Below are positions 13,475 to 21,698 of a stretch of 46,954 nucleotides of DNA, one piece after another (position 1 is the stretch's first letter; every line of letters starts with the position of its first letter). The notes under the pieces are model-generated. The model did no database searches, was not told where the DNA came from, and saw only the letters and a list, made by a program, of their open reading frames with translations. The stretch comes from a virus, in IMG/VR virus record IMGVR_UViG_3300030106_003494, positions 1-46,954 of that record; one strand, given 5' to 3'. The position numbers and the translations under genes are program-made.

Positions 13475-13720
13475 TTAATAAACCCTCTGATTAAATTTGC
13501 GGTCAAATTCTCGGTCAAGTTGCTCTTGATGGGCATCCTGTACCGCATTCTCAACGTCTTTAGTTAGTTCACTAAAGAAGTCCTCGCAATCAGTCTCTAC
13601 ACGCTGCCTAATAAGGTCACCTTGCTCGGATGCGTCTAAAGCTTCAAAACCTTTTATAAGAATTTTTTGAAATATTTTTAAGTCTGTTGACTGTAAGTAA
13701 GTAGTAATTTTGTGTTGCAT
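13475..13720 (-). CDS. Hypothetical helical protein (81 aa)
   Basis: Starts at ATG 13720 (MQHKITTYLQSTDLKIFQKI). The second half is a charged helix (DAHQEQLDREFDRKFNQR). It is first in the block 13720-11916 and lies below a 144-base gap with an operator-like site. No family is recognised. Confidence 0.6.
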   Translation of the reverse strand: MQHKITTYLQSTDLKIFQKILIKGFEALDASEQGDLIRQRVETDCEDFFSELTKDVENAVQDAHQEQLDREFDRKFNQRVY

Positions 13721-13833
13721 GAATAATAATGATTTAAATAAAAGTGGTTAGCTTTGTAAAAGTACCCTAGCAGATATAGGTAGTTATTGCAAGGGATTTA
13801 ATACGATTTTTGTAGTTTGAAGTAACAATTCTG

Positions 13834-13847
13834 GTATCAAATGTTAC
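13834..13847. promoter_or_regulatory. Operator-like site GTATCAAATGTTAC
   Basis: On the minus strand it reads GTAACATTTGATAC, differing from the 16203 palindrome at one position. It sits in the gap 13721-13864, which has no gene but also holds an imperfect stem (CCCTAGC at 13764 with GCAAGGG at 13789-13795). Confidence 0.55.
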
Positions 13848-13864
13848 ACGCAGCTGGGACGTAC

Positions 13865-14041
13865 CTATCGTGAAATTAACCCCACCCAAACATCATGTAA
13901 TGGCGTTGGCACACGTTGTTTAACCTTAGAGTATTCAACGTGAAAGCCATAAAACTGGGCATGGGATTCAAGTGTTTTAATTAAGTTTTGAGAGTCTTTT
14001 AAACCGCTTGTAAATTTGATTCTTATCTTGTTTTTACTCAT
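13865..14041 (-). CDS. Hypothetical basic protein (58 aa)
   Basis: ATG at 14041 (MSKNKIRIKFTSGLKDSQNL) is preceded by ACTAAAACA, the context shared with other non-Shine-Dalgarno starts here. Beta strand then helix then strand (GFHVEYSKVKQRVPTP). It lies 4 bases after the previous stop. No family is recognised. Confidence 0.6.
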   Translation of the reverse strand: MSKNKIRIKFTSGLKDSQNLIKTLESHAQFYGFHVEYSKVKQRVPTPLHDVWVGLISR

Positions 14042-14045
14042 TGTT

Positions 14046-14285
14046 TTAGTACCTAGGTGTGGGATCGAATCCGATAATTTCATTTTCTAATATTGTCTCT
14101 ATCTCATCAAAATTTTCATCAAAATAATTCAAATATTGATCCATAACATGTAATTTTGAATCTTTATTTCTTACATGTTTAATTACTTCTAAAATCAATT
14201 CAACTTGATCTATAGGGCATTTAATCTCATCAAATAAGCATTTAATTTGATTTAATTTTAATTCTTTAGTTGTTTGAGTTTTCAT
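14046..14285 (-). CDS. Hypothetical acidic helical protein (79 aa)
   Basis: Starts at ATG 14285 (MKTQTTKELKLNQIKCLFDE). Nearly all helix, with Asp/Glu-rich end (DENFDEIETILENEIIGFDP). Lies directly below the hairpin cluster at 14317-14397. No family is recognised. Confidence 0.6.
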   Translation of the reverse strand: MKTQTTKELKLNQIKCLFDEIKCPIDQVELILEVIKHVRNKDSKLHVMDQYLNYFDENFDEIETILENEIIGFDPTPRY

Positions 14286-14316
14286 AAGTTAGTTTAAAAA
14301 GTTAATTAGCTGAGAT

Positions 14317-14397
14317 CCACTGCTATAACAGGGGTTTACTCCAGAATTTGTAGTTTAAACAGCAAAATCTGGCGCACATCCCTTGATATGACAGGGG
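14317..14397 (-). other. Structured intergenic element, second hairpin cluster
   Basis: Hairpins in order on plus: CCACTGCTATAACAGGGG (14317-14334), a stem from 14341 to 14372 (CCAGA/TCTGG plus TTTG/CAAA) and CCCTTGATATGACAGGGG (14380-14397). The middle hairpin has the loop sequence GCTGTTTAAA on minus, shared with 11834-11926. The gap 14286-14428 holds no gene. Confidence 0.55.
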
Positions 14398-14428
14398 TTT
14401 GAGTTTCCATAATAAATAAAAAATAATT

Positions 14429-14626
14429 TTAATTGTTTACGTGTTGTACTTGATAATTAATAGATTTAATACACCAACTAGAGTTAGCAGTAATTTTTTC
14501 AATTAAGTCATCCGCGTCATCAGCTTCCCATACTCCAAGATGATCGTTTGTAATTTCAATTCTTTCATCTTCATAGGTTTGCTCATAGTCGAAATCAAAT
14601 TCAACTTCGTTTACTTTAAATTTCAT
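14429..14626 (-). CDS. Hypothetical acidic protein (65 aa)
   Basis: ATG at 14626 (MKFKVNEVEFDFDYEQTYED) starts the protein-like part; a longer frame from 14671 adds a non-conserved hydrophobic stretch. A beta hairpin then a helix (ADDADDLIEKITANSSWCIK). No family is recognised. Confidence 0.6.
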   Translation of the reverse strand: MKFKVNEVEFDFDYEQTYEDERIEITNDHLGVWEADDADDLIEKITANSSWCIKSINYQVQHVNN

Positions 14627-14730
14627 AATAAATAAGAAATAGATTGAACATAAGCGGCTATTTAAAGCCACTCTATAAAGGTTTAATATAAATAGATATA
14701 TAAACCCTTAGAGAGTGGATTGAAACCACT

Positions 14731-15447
14731 CTAATGAGCTATTATTACAACACCTTTAGGACGCGAAACCCCATCACATGAAGTGCAATCCGCGCAAGTA
14801 ACCTTACGGCCTGCTTCAGCGGATGCAGGGCATATTAATGCACCTTTAGGAGCTTCATCTGTAGATTTTCTAACTAAGAATGGAGTCCAACCTTGACTAG
14901 TTGATTCAATATAATCTCTCATCCCGTCAGCGGATGCCATACAAATGCCTTTTAGATGTTGGCCGTATGTTTTACGCCATTGATGTGTATAGCCAGTATG
15001 TTTTGAACACCTTGAAATAATATTTTTAAGTATCTCTACAGGTATGCAACAAGGATCGCCGAAACTACCTAACCTTACAGGCAAATTATTAAATAAATGC
15101 CAATCATTTTTAATGTGTGGATAGTTTCCCTTTTTATAACATTCATAAACGGATCTAGGTGCGTGGTAGGTTCTAACGTAGCAAGGAGCGAAGCCATTCT
15201 TTTTAGGATCATTATATAGAGCGTGTGGACAATCCCCACAAACGCTCTCACCATATCCATTCTCATTTGTTTTAAATGCTTCATTTGGCTTTAATTCAGC
15301 GGATAGAATCCAAGTCTGTAACATAAAACCTGTCTTGGGATTTGCTGATTTTTCCTTAAAACCAGTTGCAATAATTACAATAGGTTTCCCATTAATTGGT
15401 GATAAACCTTCCCATAATATGCGGCCGTTTAAATTTTGTTTAGACAT
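14731..15447 (-). CDS. Twelve-cysteine phage protein, replication-linked family candidate (238 aa)
   Basis: ATG at 15447 (MSKQNLNGRILWEG) begins the conserved part; a longer frame adds a hydrophobic N-terminus. Cysteines at 70, 73, 89, 103, 133, 134, 147, 169, 206, 218, 221 and 224 include CGDCPHALYND and the end motif CPASAEAGRKVTCADCTSCDG. From memory, a 'CP.S.E.G....C..C..C.G' end marks a family of phage proteins, some annotated as DUF7227, others as Gp88-like, of unknown function. The clusters could bind Zn or Fe-S. Its position next to the control region makes a replication or transcription role plausible. The catalytic activity is unknown. Confidence 0.65.
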   Translation of the reverse strand: MSKQNLNGRILWEGLSPINGKPIVIIATGFKEKSANPKTGFMLQTWILSAELKPNEAFKTNENGYGESVCGDCPHALYNDPKKNGFAPCYVRTYHAPRSVYECYKKGNYPHIKNDWHLFNNLPVRLGSFGDPCCIPVEILKNIISRCSKHTGYTHQWRKTYGQHLKGICMASADGMRDYIESTSQGWTPFLVRKSTDEAPKGALICPASAEAGRKVTCADCTSCDGVSRPKGVVIIAH

Positions 15448-15494
15448 AATTTTAAATAATAAAAATTGATTAATAAATAGTAAGAAGTCAAACC

Positions 15495-15689
15495 CTAAAA
15501 AGGATTTGACCAATTATTTACTTGATTATCTGTTACTAATCCGTCTTTATTTAACATATCAACGTAAACTGACCAATCATATCTTAAATCAGTATTTGAG
15601 AAAGATTTTTTATAGTCTCTCATACTTTCATAACTATGTAAGATGATTTCTTTATAGTTGCTGTAAGCTTCTTGTTTTGTAAGTTTCAT
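15495..15689 (-). CDS. Hypothetical protein (64 aa)
   Basis: Starts at ATG 15689 (MKLTKQEAYSNYKEIILHSY) as the first gene of the minus arm, next to the control region. Helical, ending VTDNQVNNWSNPF, which resembles small cyanophage proteins. It is probably among the first genes transcribed leftwards. No family is recognised. Confidence 0.65.
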   Translation of the reverse strand: MKLTKQEAYSNYKEIILHSYESMRDYKKSFSNTDLRYDWSVYVDMLNKDGLVTDNQVNNWSNPF

Positions 15690-16111
15690 TTGAAAAGTCC
15701 TAAATAATAAGGGATGTAAAAAGGTTTAAAACCTATATAAATATATTAGCGCGGTTATATAAGTTTTGGGTAACTTAATAAGTATTGAAATATTAATCAA
15801 TATATAAGTAAAAATACTCTTAAAAAGTTTTCAACAAGTTTTGCCATTTGTATTTAATTAATAATTAATTACTAAATATCTGTCGCGGCTTTCTTCTTTA
15901 TCCCAGAAAAATTCGTAAAACTGGGGCATTTTGGGGCATTTTGTCAACCACATCTGGAAGATTTGTATAATTTGTACATAAATATCTTGTGGAGCTAACC
16001 GAAAGTTGTAAAAGTTAAAACTGTTGTAACAATTTATACCAGGAGTTTGACAGGATTTGGATACTAAGTTGGCTCATTTGTCAAATTATCGGGGATTTTG
16101 CGCCACATTTT

Positions 16112-16125
16112 GTAACATTTGTGCC
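16112..16125. promoter_or_regulatory. Operator-like half-matched site GTAACATTTGTGCC
   Basis: Shares GTAACATTTG with the minus-strand reading of the site at 13834, and belongs to the same family, with a weaker right arm. Confidence 0.4.
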
Positions 16126-16152
16126 TATTTTCGTCAAAATATACATGAGTTT

Positions 16153-16166
16153 GTATCATTTGTCAC
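16153..16166. promoter_or_regulatory. Operator-like site GTATCATTTGTCAC
   Basis: Left arm identical to the perfect palindrome at 16203; right arm TGTCAC instead of TGATAC. It is 50 bases from that site, a spacing compatible with cooperative binding. Confidence 0.5.
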
Positions 16167-16202
16167 TGCCTGTGCCTATATTTCTTTTTTTTGTTTCCGC
16201 GT

Positions 16203-16216
16203 GTATCATTTGATAC
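16203..16216. promoter_or_regulatory. Perfect palindromic operator-like site GTATCATTTGATAC
   Basis: Arms GTATCA/TGATAC around TT. It is the best member of a dispersed family and lies 126 bases before the first rightward gene. It is followed by GGCCGGCC, an unusual GC-rich palindrome in this AT-rich region. Confidence 0.6.
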
Positions 16217-16341
16217 GGCCGGCCTGATAGCTCTAAATTTTTTTTCCCAAAAATGAGGTTTTTAAAGGCGCAGTAGGGGGAATCGCTCCTCAAATGTATA
16301 GAACTTAAAATTAATTGATAAAGAGTACCAATTTTTACACG

Positions 16342-17871
16342 ATGCCTATATCTCCACGGGACTATGAACTTTATTCACGTATGACAGGGAGGCCAATGCC
16401 TCGTGATCCTGAAGAAAAGATGAGAATGGCTCCAGAAGTTTATGATTTTTCAAGAAATTTTGGACGGGAACCCAATGTTTTACAAAAAGCAGGTAATTTA
16501 GTGGGTGCAATCGGTAAAGATATAGGTGGAACACTCCTATCGGGTATTGGATATGGCATCGAAAGGTCTAACCAACTAGCAGATACCCAACAACAACAGG
16601 AATTTGAGTTAGAAAAAGAGAGAATCAGAGCTGGCGCAAGGGAATCAAAGGCTGAAGACATGTTAAGGAACTTCGCAGAGAAGGAGAGAATCAAGAAAGA
16701 GAACAGAATGGAGATGAATGAGCAGGTTGTCGAAGGAAAAGTAAGAATTAAGAGAGAAGAACAGGAAGCAAAGATGAAACGTGACCAAAAACTTGCGGAT
16801 TTAAAACAGGCTGCAAGGGAAAGTAGTGGAATGGGTCCAATGGTGGATATTACGGATGCAGTAAACATAGAATCTAATGATTTTGAATCTCCAGGAGAAG
16901 TTTTAAATCAACCAATAGTAAATAATCAGACAGGAACTAATATTCTTGGCAGAGTTACAAAACAAGGGGCAGAACTTACACAGAACCCAACAGTTGCAGA
17001 TAGTTTGACTAATAATCAGACACCTGAAGCTGTAAATTTACCTGACGTAGACGTAAGTACAGATGACCAAGTATTCACAACCGATGTAAGCAATGATCCT
17101 ACAGGAACTAAAGGTTTTCTTAAGAATTCGATATTAAATAATTCAGATTTATTAGATAATCCTGATGAAAAAGATGTCATAGGGGGAGAAGATGATGCAA
17201 ACGTCCCAGGTCAGAAACAAAATTTCGATAATACTTATTTAGAAACTGATTTCTCCAAACGCATGGAGAATAACGAACGTGCAAGGGCGGAATTAAGGGA
17301 TATCCCATCTATGAAAAATCCTGCATTTGCACCAACAGATAAAAGAGATAGAGCTAGATCAGATTTTGATATGAATGATCCTGAAGTTAGACAAGAGTAT
17401 GCAAAACTTAGATCTAATAAAGGATTACTTGGTTTAAAAAATGAAATTCTTGAAGGAATGGCTATAGGAAATATTGCAAAACAATATCAAGATGCTAGAC
17501 GACGTGAGGGTACAGAAGGTGCATTAGATGATATACCTGTTGTTACTACATCTGATAAAGCAGATGATTTTACTTCCAATTACGCACGAACTGATTTTCA
17601 AGTTGGTGGCATGACAGATAAAAAAAGTGGTTTACCAAAATCTGTAGGTATTTCTTATACCCCAATGAATGGTGATACAAAAGTTGGTTTTAACATAATG
17701 CAAGATCCTACTAACCCAACAGAAGTTTCTACCTATGACTTTTCTGCATCTCCAGAAACCATAGAGTCTATGACATCAGGTGATCTTAAGGATTTAACTT
17801 TTGGTAAATTATTTAATAAAGCTAAAAAAGGACAAGGTGGTTTTGGGATGCAAGTAATAGGTGGTATGTAA
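16342..17871 (+). CDS. Coiled-coil virion-internal protein candidate (509 aa)
   Basis: ATG at 16342 (MPISPRDYELYSRMTGRP) is preferred over a TTG 27 bases earlier. Residues 50-75 have a Gly-rich segment (GNLVGAIGKDIGGTLLSGIG). Residues 85-165 form a long charged coiled coil (QQQQEFELEKERIRAGARES and on). The rest is polar and probably disordered up to about 400. This is how podovirus ejection proteins look, and it heads the block that leads to the terminase. No family is recognised. Confidence 0.65.
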   Translation: MPISPRDYELYSRMTGRPMPRDPEEKMRMAPEVYDFSRNFGREPNVLQKAGNLVGAIGKDIGGTLLSGIGYGIERSNQLADTQQQQEFELEKERIRAGARESKAEDMLRNFAEKERIKKENRMEMNEQVVEGKVRIKREEQEAKMKRDQKLADLKQAARESSGMGPMVDITDAVNIESNDFESPGEVLNQPIVNNQTGTNILGRVTKQGAELTQNPTVADSLTNNQTPEAVNLPDVDVSTDDQVFTTDVSNDPTGTKGFLKNSILNNSDLLDNPDEKDVIGGEDDANVPGQKQNFDNTYLETDFSKRMENNERARAELRDIPSMKNPAFAPTDKRDRARSDFDMNDPEVRQEYAKLRSNKGLLGLKNEILEGMAIGNIAKQYQDARRREGTEGALDDIPVVTTSDKADDFTSNYARTDFQVGGMTDKKSGLPKSVGISYTPMNGDTKVGFNIMQDPTNPTEVSTYDFSASPETIESMTSGDLKDLTFGKLFNKAKKGQGGFGMQVIGGM

Positions 17872-17907
17872 AACCTTTGCTAAATTAGAAGTATTAAAGA
17901 ACAAATT

Positions 17908-18297
17908 ATGATTTTTTTAGAACCGATCATCGCTGCAGCTCTAGGGGCAGGACTTACTGCGATAGCCGTCTTTTTAAAGACTAATGGCGTTGCTTTAGCC
18001 GTTTTAAAAAAAGGCAAATTAATTAAAAAAGCTTACGATATCATTGATCCCATACTTGATAAAAATATAGGCAAATGGAGTGGATCACAAGTTGATAAAG
18101 CTTTCGAGTTGGTAGTTGAAACCGTGGGCGACGGTCAACTGTCTCGTAATGAGATTTTGACAATAGCTAAGTATATGGCAAACAAATGGTTACCTGCCTC
18201 GGCCGCCGAAAAAGTTCGCGCCCTCGAAAAATCAGGGGCTTCGGAAGAGGATGAGGCGAAAGTGGTACATATTACCAGTCAAGTAAATAAGGGGTAA
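17908..18297 (+). CDS. Membrane-anchored, holin-like protein (129 aa)
   Basis: Residues 5-35 (EPIIAAALGAGLTAIAVFLK) form one hydrophobic span. The remainder is amphipathic helix (VDKAFELVVETVGDGQLSRN, AKYMANKWLPASAAEKVRAL). This resembles holins of the LL-H type (one span plus a long helical tail). It may also be a virion membrane protein. Its stop is followed after 2 bases by the next start. Confidence 0.5.
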   Translation: MIFLEPIIAAALGAGLTAIAVFLKTNGVALAVLKKGKLIKKAYDIIDPILDKNIGKWSGSQVDKAFELVVETVGDGQLSRNEILTIAKYMANKWLPASAAEKVRALEKSGASEEDEAKVVHITSQVNKG

Positions 18298-18299
18298 AA

Positions 18300-18824
18300 A
18301 TGGTTAAAATTGTAAATCTCAACAAAAAGACAGACTACAGGGATGAGGCTTTTAATAAAGATCCTAATAAGGAAAAAGTCTTCGGAGGTTTTACAGGACC
18401 TAACCCTGCATTTTCAAATAGATTTGATCCTAATGAAAATCAATTTTTTAGAGCTTTCAAAAGTAATCCTGAACAAGAAGGATTTTATACAGGAAAAATG
18501 TTTTTAAATGAAGATGCTGACCAACGTAAAGAATTTATTGATATCTTATCGCAAACTACAAATAACGAATTTAGTGCCGGAAATAAAGAATTTGCAGATA
18601 ACTTTGTTCGTAAATATGCAGCAGCATTTAAGAGAGAGGGAGATGGTTTGACCGCAGAGGAAGTTGGATTATTAGGTCCCGTAGATCCAAATACTGGAAG
18701 GTCAGCACAAGCGGTAGTTCCTGATAATTTAAGGCAATTTGTTGAAGCTCCCGCAGCAAGTGCTAATGCTACAATTGATGCTAATACGGCAGGTAAATTC
18801 CCTAGCACTGAGGTAAAAGTCTAA
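18300..18824 (+). CDS. Hypothetical virion-linked protein (174 aa)
   Basis: Starts at ATG 18300, 2 bases after the preceding stop, and ends in a TAATG overlap with the next gene. Contains FGGFTGPNPAFSNRFDPNEN and an Ala-rich end (EAPAASANATIDANTAGK). No signature is recognised; placement in the block suggests an internal virion protein. Confidence 0.55.
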   Translation: MVKIVNLNKKTDYRDEAFNKDPNKEKVFGGFTGPNPAFSNRFDPNENQFFRAFKSNPEQEGFYTGKMFLNEDADQRKEFIDILSQTTNNEFSAGNKEFADNFVRKYAAAFKREGDGLTAEEVGLLGPVDPNTGRSAQAVVPDNLRQFVEAPAASANATIDANTAGKFPSTEVKV

Positions 18825-19378
18825 TGGTAGTAGATAAAGCAGTAAAGGCAACAAGATTAGCCGGACCACAATTAGATAAAGCTATCGGCATGTTACTTGG
18901 AGCAGCAGGTGATGTTGCTGAAGGAGCTACAGCTTCAGCGATGAGAGGTATAACAAAAGGAGTTTTTGGTAAAAATAGAAATCAAATCCCTGCTATTCTT
19001 CGTGATCAAATAAAAGGTCAAGCAGGTCCAATACCTCAATTAGTAGGTGCGGGAACACAAGTTTATCTTGGAGCAAAAGGGGTACAAGGAGGAATGAATG
19101 CAGTTGGATCAATGCTAGGTACAAATAAACAGCAGTCCAATTATTCTCAGCCAATGAGTTCTGGTCTAGATAGGTTTATAGCACAAGCAGAATTACAGAA
19201 TTTAAAATTTCAAAATGAATTAGCTTTAATGTATGCAAAACAAGAAGCTAGTCAGCCAGGTAGACAATATTTAAATATGGCAGAAGCAGAGAAGACTTTG
19301 AGTGAAGCTGGAGAGATCACTAACGCAGAAGTATTACAAGTAGCACGTAGTATTTATGGTACAGGTTTACGTGCATAG
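18824..19378 (+). CDS. Gly/Ala-rich virion-linked protein (184 aa)
   Basis: A Gly-zipper-like N-terminal half (LLGAAGDVAEGATASAMRG, GAGTQVYLGAKGVQGGMNAV) is followed by a helical tail (NLKFQNELALMYAKQEASQP). Glycine zippers insert in membranes, as expected for proteins ejected into the host envelope. No family is recognised. Confidence 0.6.
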   Translation: MVVDKAVKATRLAGPQLDKAIGMLLGAAGDVAEGATASAMRGITKGVFGKNRNQIPAILRDQIKGQAGPIPQLVGAGTQVYLGAKGVQGGMNAVGSMLGTNKQQSNYSQPMSSGLDRFIAQAELQNLKFQNELALMYAKQEASQPGRQYLNMAEAEKTLSEAGEITNAEVLQVARSIYGTGLRA

Positions 19379-19410
19379 TAATTCTATAATTATGAAAAAC
19401 ATGTAGATTA

Positions 19411-19965
19411 ATGAGTTTTCTTGGTGGTGGTGATCAATTTGGCTTTTTAAAAAGAGACAAAAATAGATTTGCAGGTTCACTAAGTGGTTTTTCAGGCAAT
19501 AATACTTTGTCTGGGGTCACAAGTTCACGTTTTTTAGAAGGAACTGAGGGATTAGGAAATAAAATATTTAGACAACCAAGTGGACCTAATCAAATATCTT
19601 TCGCAGATTCTATAAAATTAGGTAATTTAATGAATAACAAAGATAATCGAAGTTTCCGTGATAAGTTTACGTCGGGACTAGATGAAGGAAAATCTTACGC
19701 AGATTCCTTTAAAAAAGATCAGGGTAAAGATCGTCTGGCTGGAACAATTTTTGGAGGAGGTAATGCTGCATCTGCACAGCTTACACCTAATTTATCTATT
19801 TATGATGAAAGGACTTTATATCCAACAGGTATTATTCAAGGTCAACCAGGTCAAAAAGGTTTATTTAGTTTAGGTGGTGCAATAGGTGGAGGTATTAAAG
19901 GATTTCTAGGAGGAGGAGGACCTGCAGGTGCTATTGGTGGAGCTCTTGCCGGTGGATTTATGTAA
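19411..19965 (+). CDS. Gly-rich virion-linked protein (184 aa)
   Basis: Starts at ATG 19411 (MSFLGGGDQFGFLKRDKNRF) and ends in a Gly-zipper (FLGGGGPAGAIGGALAGGFM). The middle is polar and low complexity (SGFSGNNTLSG). The final zipper suggests membrane interaction. No family is recognised. Confidence 0.6.
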   Translation: MSFLGGGDQFGFLKRDKNRFAGSLSGFSGNNTLSGVTSSRFLEGTEGLGNKIFRQPSGPNQISFADSIKLGNLMNNKDNRSFRDKFTSGLDEGKSYADSFKKDQGKDRLAGTIFGGGNAASAQLTPNLSIYDERTLYPTGIIQGQPGQKGLFSLGGAIGGGIKGFLGGGGPAGAIGGALAGGFM

Positions 19966-20009
19966 GTAGAGTTAATTTAAAATATTAACAACAAGTAATT
20001 AAGAACGAG

Positions 20010-20789
20010 ATGGCACCAGTAGCACTAGCACCATTAGTTATGGCAGGGATGAAATATTTACCTGTAATTGGAGCCGTCGCTGGGGCTGCACCAGGTTTAC
20101 GAAGAGGTAATTTAGGAGAGGCTGCGTTAGGAGCTGGTTTAGGAGCTGCCACAGGTGGTTTGGGAACTACCGGATTAGTAGGGAAAGGTGCTGCAGCGGC
20201 AGGTCGATTTGCAGGGGGACAGGGTATAAAACAATTAGCTAAAACTGGTTTAGTAGGAGAATCACTTAGAAATAGAGCAGTGGCTAATGTGTTAGGTCAA
20301 AATATAGCTGCAGGTGCTGGAGTGTTAGGAACAGCTGCATTAGCAGGTCAGGCAGGTAACTTTGGTGCAGGATCAGGAGGCAGAGCAGGAAGAGGAACAG
20401 CCGGTCTAGTAGGATATGGATCAGTATCTGGTGAACCTATGATGGGTTCTCCAATACCTCCAGTTTCAGGTTATGGTGTAGTTCCTCCAATGGGTGATGC
20501 ACTTGATGTTTTAAGTCCAACAGGTTTAGATGCCGGTAGAAGATTAAGAACTATAAAAGATGCTGAGGCGTTAAGAGATGCTCAAAATATTATTCTTCCA
20601 ACAGTAAGAAAGTACGCAGAGCAAGCTAAGAGAGATGAGTTTGCAAGAAGCATTGCAGCAAGGGGTATTGCACAGAACATTGCTACAAATGCAGCTCTCA
20701 CTCAAAACATGCAACAAGCTGCTCTTGGAATGGGAGCTACAGCTGCACAACAAGCAGGTGCAGCACTAACTGCTAGATTTAATTATTAA
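20010..20789 (+). CDS. Ala/Gly-rich virion-linked protein (259 aa)
   Basis: Residues 1-120 have repeated small-residue helices (LGAGLGAATGGLGTTGLVGK and others), followed by a Pro-rich linker (SPIPPVSGYGVVPP) and an amphipathic Ala/Gln helix (NIATNAALTQNMQQAALGMG). This composition is typical of podovirus ejection proteins. It ends 2 bases before the next start. Confidence 0.6.
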   Translation: MAPVALAPLVMAGMKYLPVIGAVAGAAPGLRRGNLGEAALGAGLGAATGGLGTTGLVGKGAAAAGRFAGGQGIKQLAKTGLVGESLRNRAVANVLGQNIAAGAGVLGTAALAGQAGNFGAGSGGRAGRGTAGLVGYGSVSGEPMMGSPIPPVSGYGVVPPMGDALDVLSPTGLDAGRRLRTIKDAEALRDAQNIILPTVRKYAEQAKRDEFARSIAARGIAQNIATNAALTQNMQQAALGMGATAAQQAGAALTARFNY

Positions 20790-20791
20790 TT

Positions 20792-21658
20792 ATGAATGAA
20801 GAACTTAAATATTTAGATCTTTTAAAAGGTTCTAATCTTAGTAGGGATAAATCACGTTTAAGAAAAGAGATTAAAGGAACTTCGGCCACAGATGTTCAAG
20901 CATATGCGGAGGAACAAGATATTCCATATTCCCAAGCCTATAAAGAATTATCAACTTATGGATTAGGAACTCTTATTGATAAAAAAGGTTTAGGTAGAAA
21001 ATTAGAAATAGAGGATGGACGTGTCGTATTAAAAGATAGACCAACAGGTCTTCTTGGAGGTTTATATCAAGCATTAGATGTTCCTTTACAATTCTTTGGG
21101 ACAGATTTAGATCAAAGAGGAGGTGGTCTTGGTGGAATGAGAACGGGTCTTGGATATAAACCAGAAGATTATAATCGAAAAATTTCTAAAAGAGGTAGGG
21201 AAAAATTAGAGAAAGAGATGTTAGAGAAAAAATTAGGAGAGCTTGAATATGATCCATTAGGTAATCTCGTAAGTGGTTCTGGATCTGAAACTTCAAGCTC
21301 AAGTGGTAGTGTTTTAGATAGACTAGAAGAATTTAATAAAAGACGAAATCAAATTGAAAGAGGAGAAAGAAGAAGAGATACCCTTGAAGCCACAGCTTTA
21401 AATATAGCTACCACACCTATCTACACAAACTTACTAGCAGACGCAGCAGCAAAAAGATTAGAGCTAGATAAGGCAATGTTAGCAGCAAGGGAAATGATGC
21501 CATCTAATATTCAAAACATAATGAAATCAAAGCAAGAGCAAATGAATCTTGCTGCTGATTCTGAATACCGAAGAGCATTAGGAACAGCAGCACAGCAAAC
21601 AGCTGCTAACCAATTTGGTGCTGCAGGTATTCAACGTTCCTTTGGTAATGTTTCTTAG
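20792..21658 (+). CDS. Virion-linked protein with Ser/Gly linker (288 aa)
   Basis: Basic N-terminal half (KGSNLSRDKSRLRKEIKG...), a Ser/Gly-rich linker (SGSGSETSSSSGSVLDR), then long helices rich in Ala (NLLADAAAKRLELDKAMLAA). No conserved motif is recognised. Confidence 0.6.
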   Translation: MNEELKYLDLLKGSNLSRDKSRLRKEIKGTSATDVQAYAEEQDIPYSQAYKELSTYGLGTLIDKKGLGRKLEIEDGRVVLKDRPTGLLGGLYQALDVPLQFFGTDLDQRGGGLGGMRTGLGYKPEDYNRKISKRGREKLEKEMLEKKLGELEYDPLGNLVSGSGSETSSSSGSVLDRLEEFNKRRNQIERGERRRDTLEATALNIATTPIYTNLLADAAAKRLELDKAMLAAREMMPSNIQNIMKSKQEQMNLAADSEYRRALGTAAQQTAANQFGAAGIQRSFGNVS

Positions 21659-21698
21659 TTTAGTACAGTTAAAATTTAAATACACAGTTTGTTGAAAT

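Larger units (their letters stand above)
15690..16341. promoter_or_regulatory. Divergent control region, possible origin
   Basis: About 650 bases with no open frame of note, between the leftward and rightward arms. It has a tandem GGGGCATTTT (15923-15942), repeated CATTTG-type motifs (15845, 15927, 15937, 16075, 16106, 16116, 16157, 16207), palindromes GTATCATTTGATAC (16203) and GGCCGGCC (16217-16224), AGGTTTAAAACCT (15722-15734), and A/T-rich segments such as 15770-15870. This suits divergent promoters, a repressor-controlled switch or an iteron-type origin. No clear -10/-35 pair can be chosen. Confidence 0.6.
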
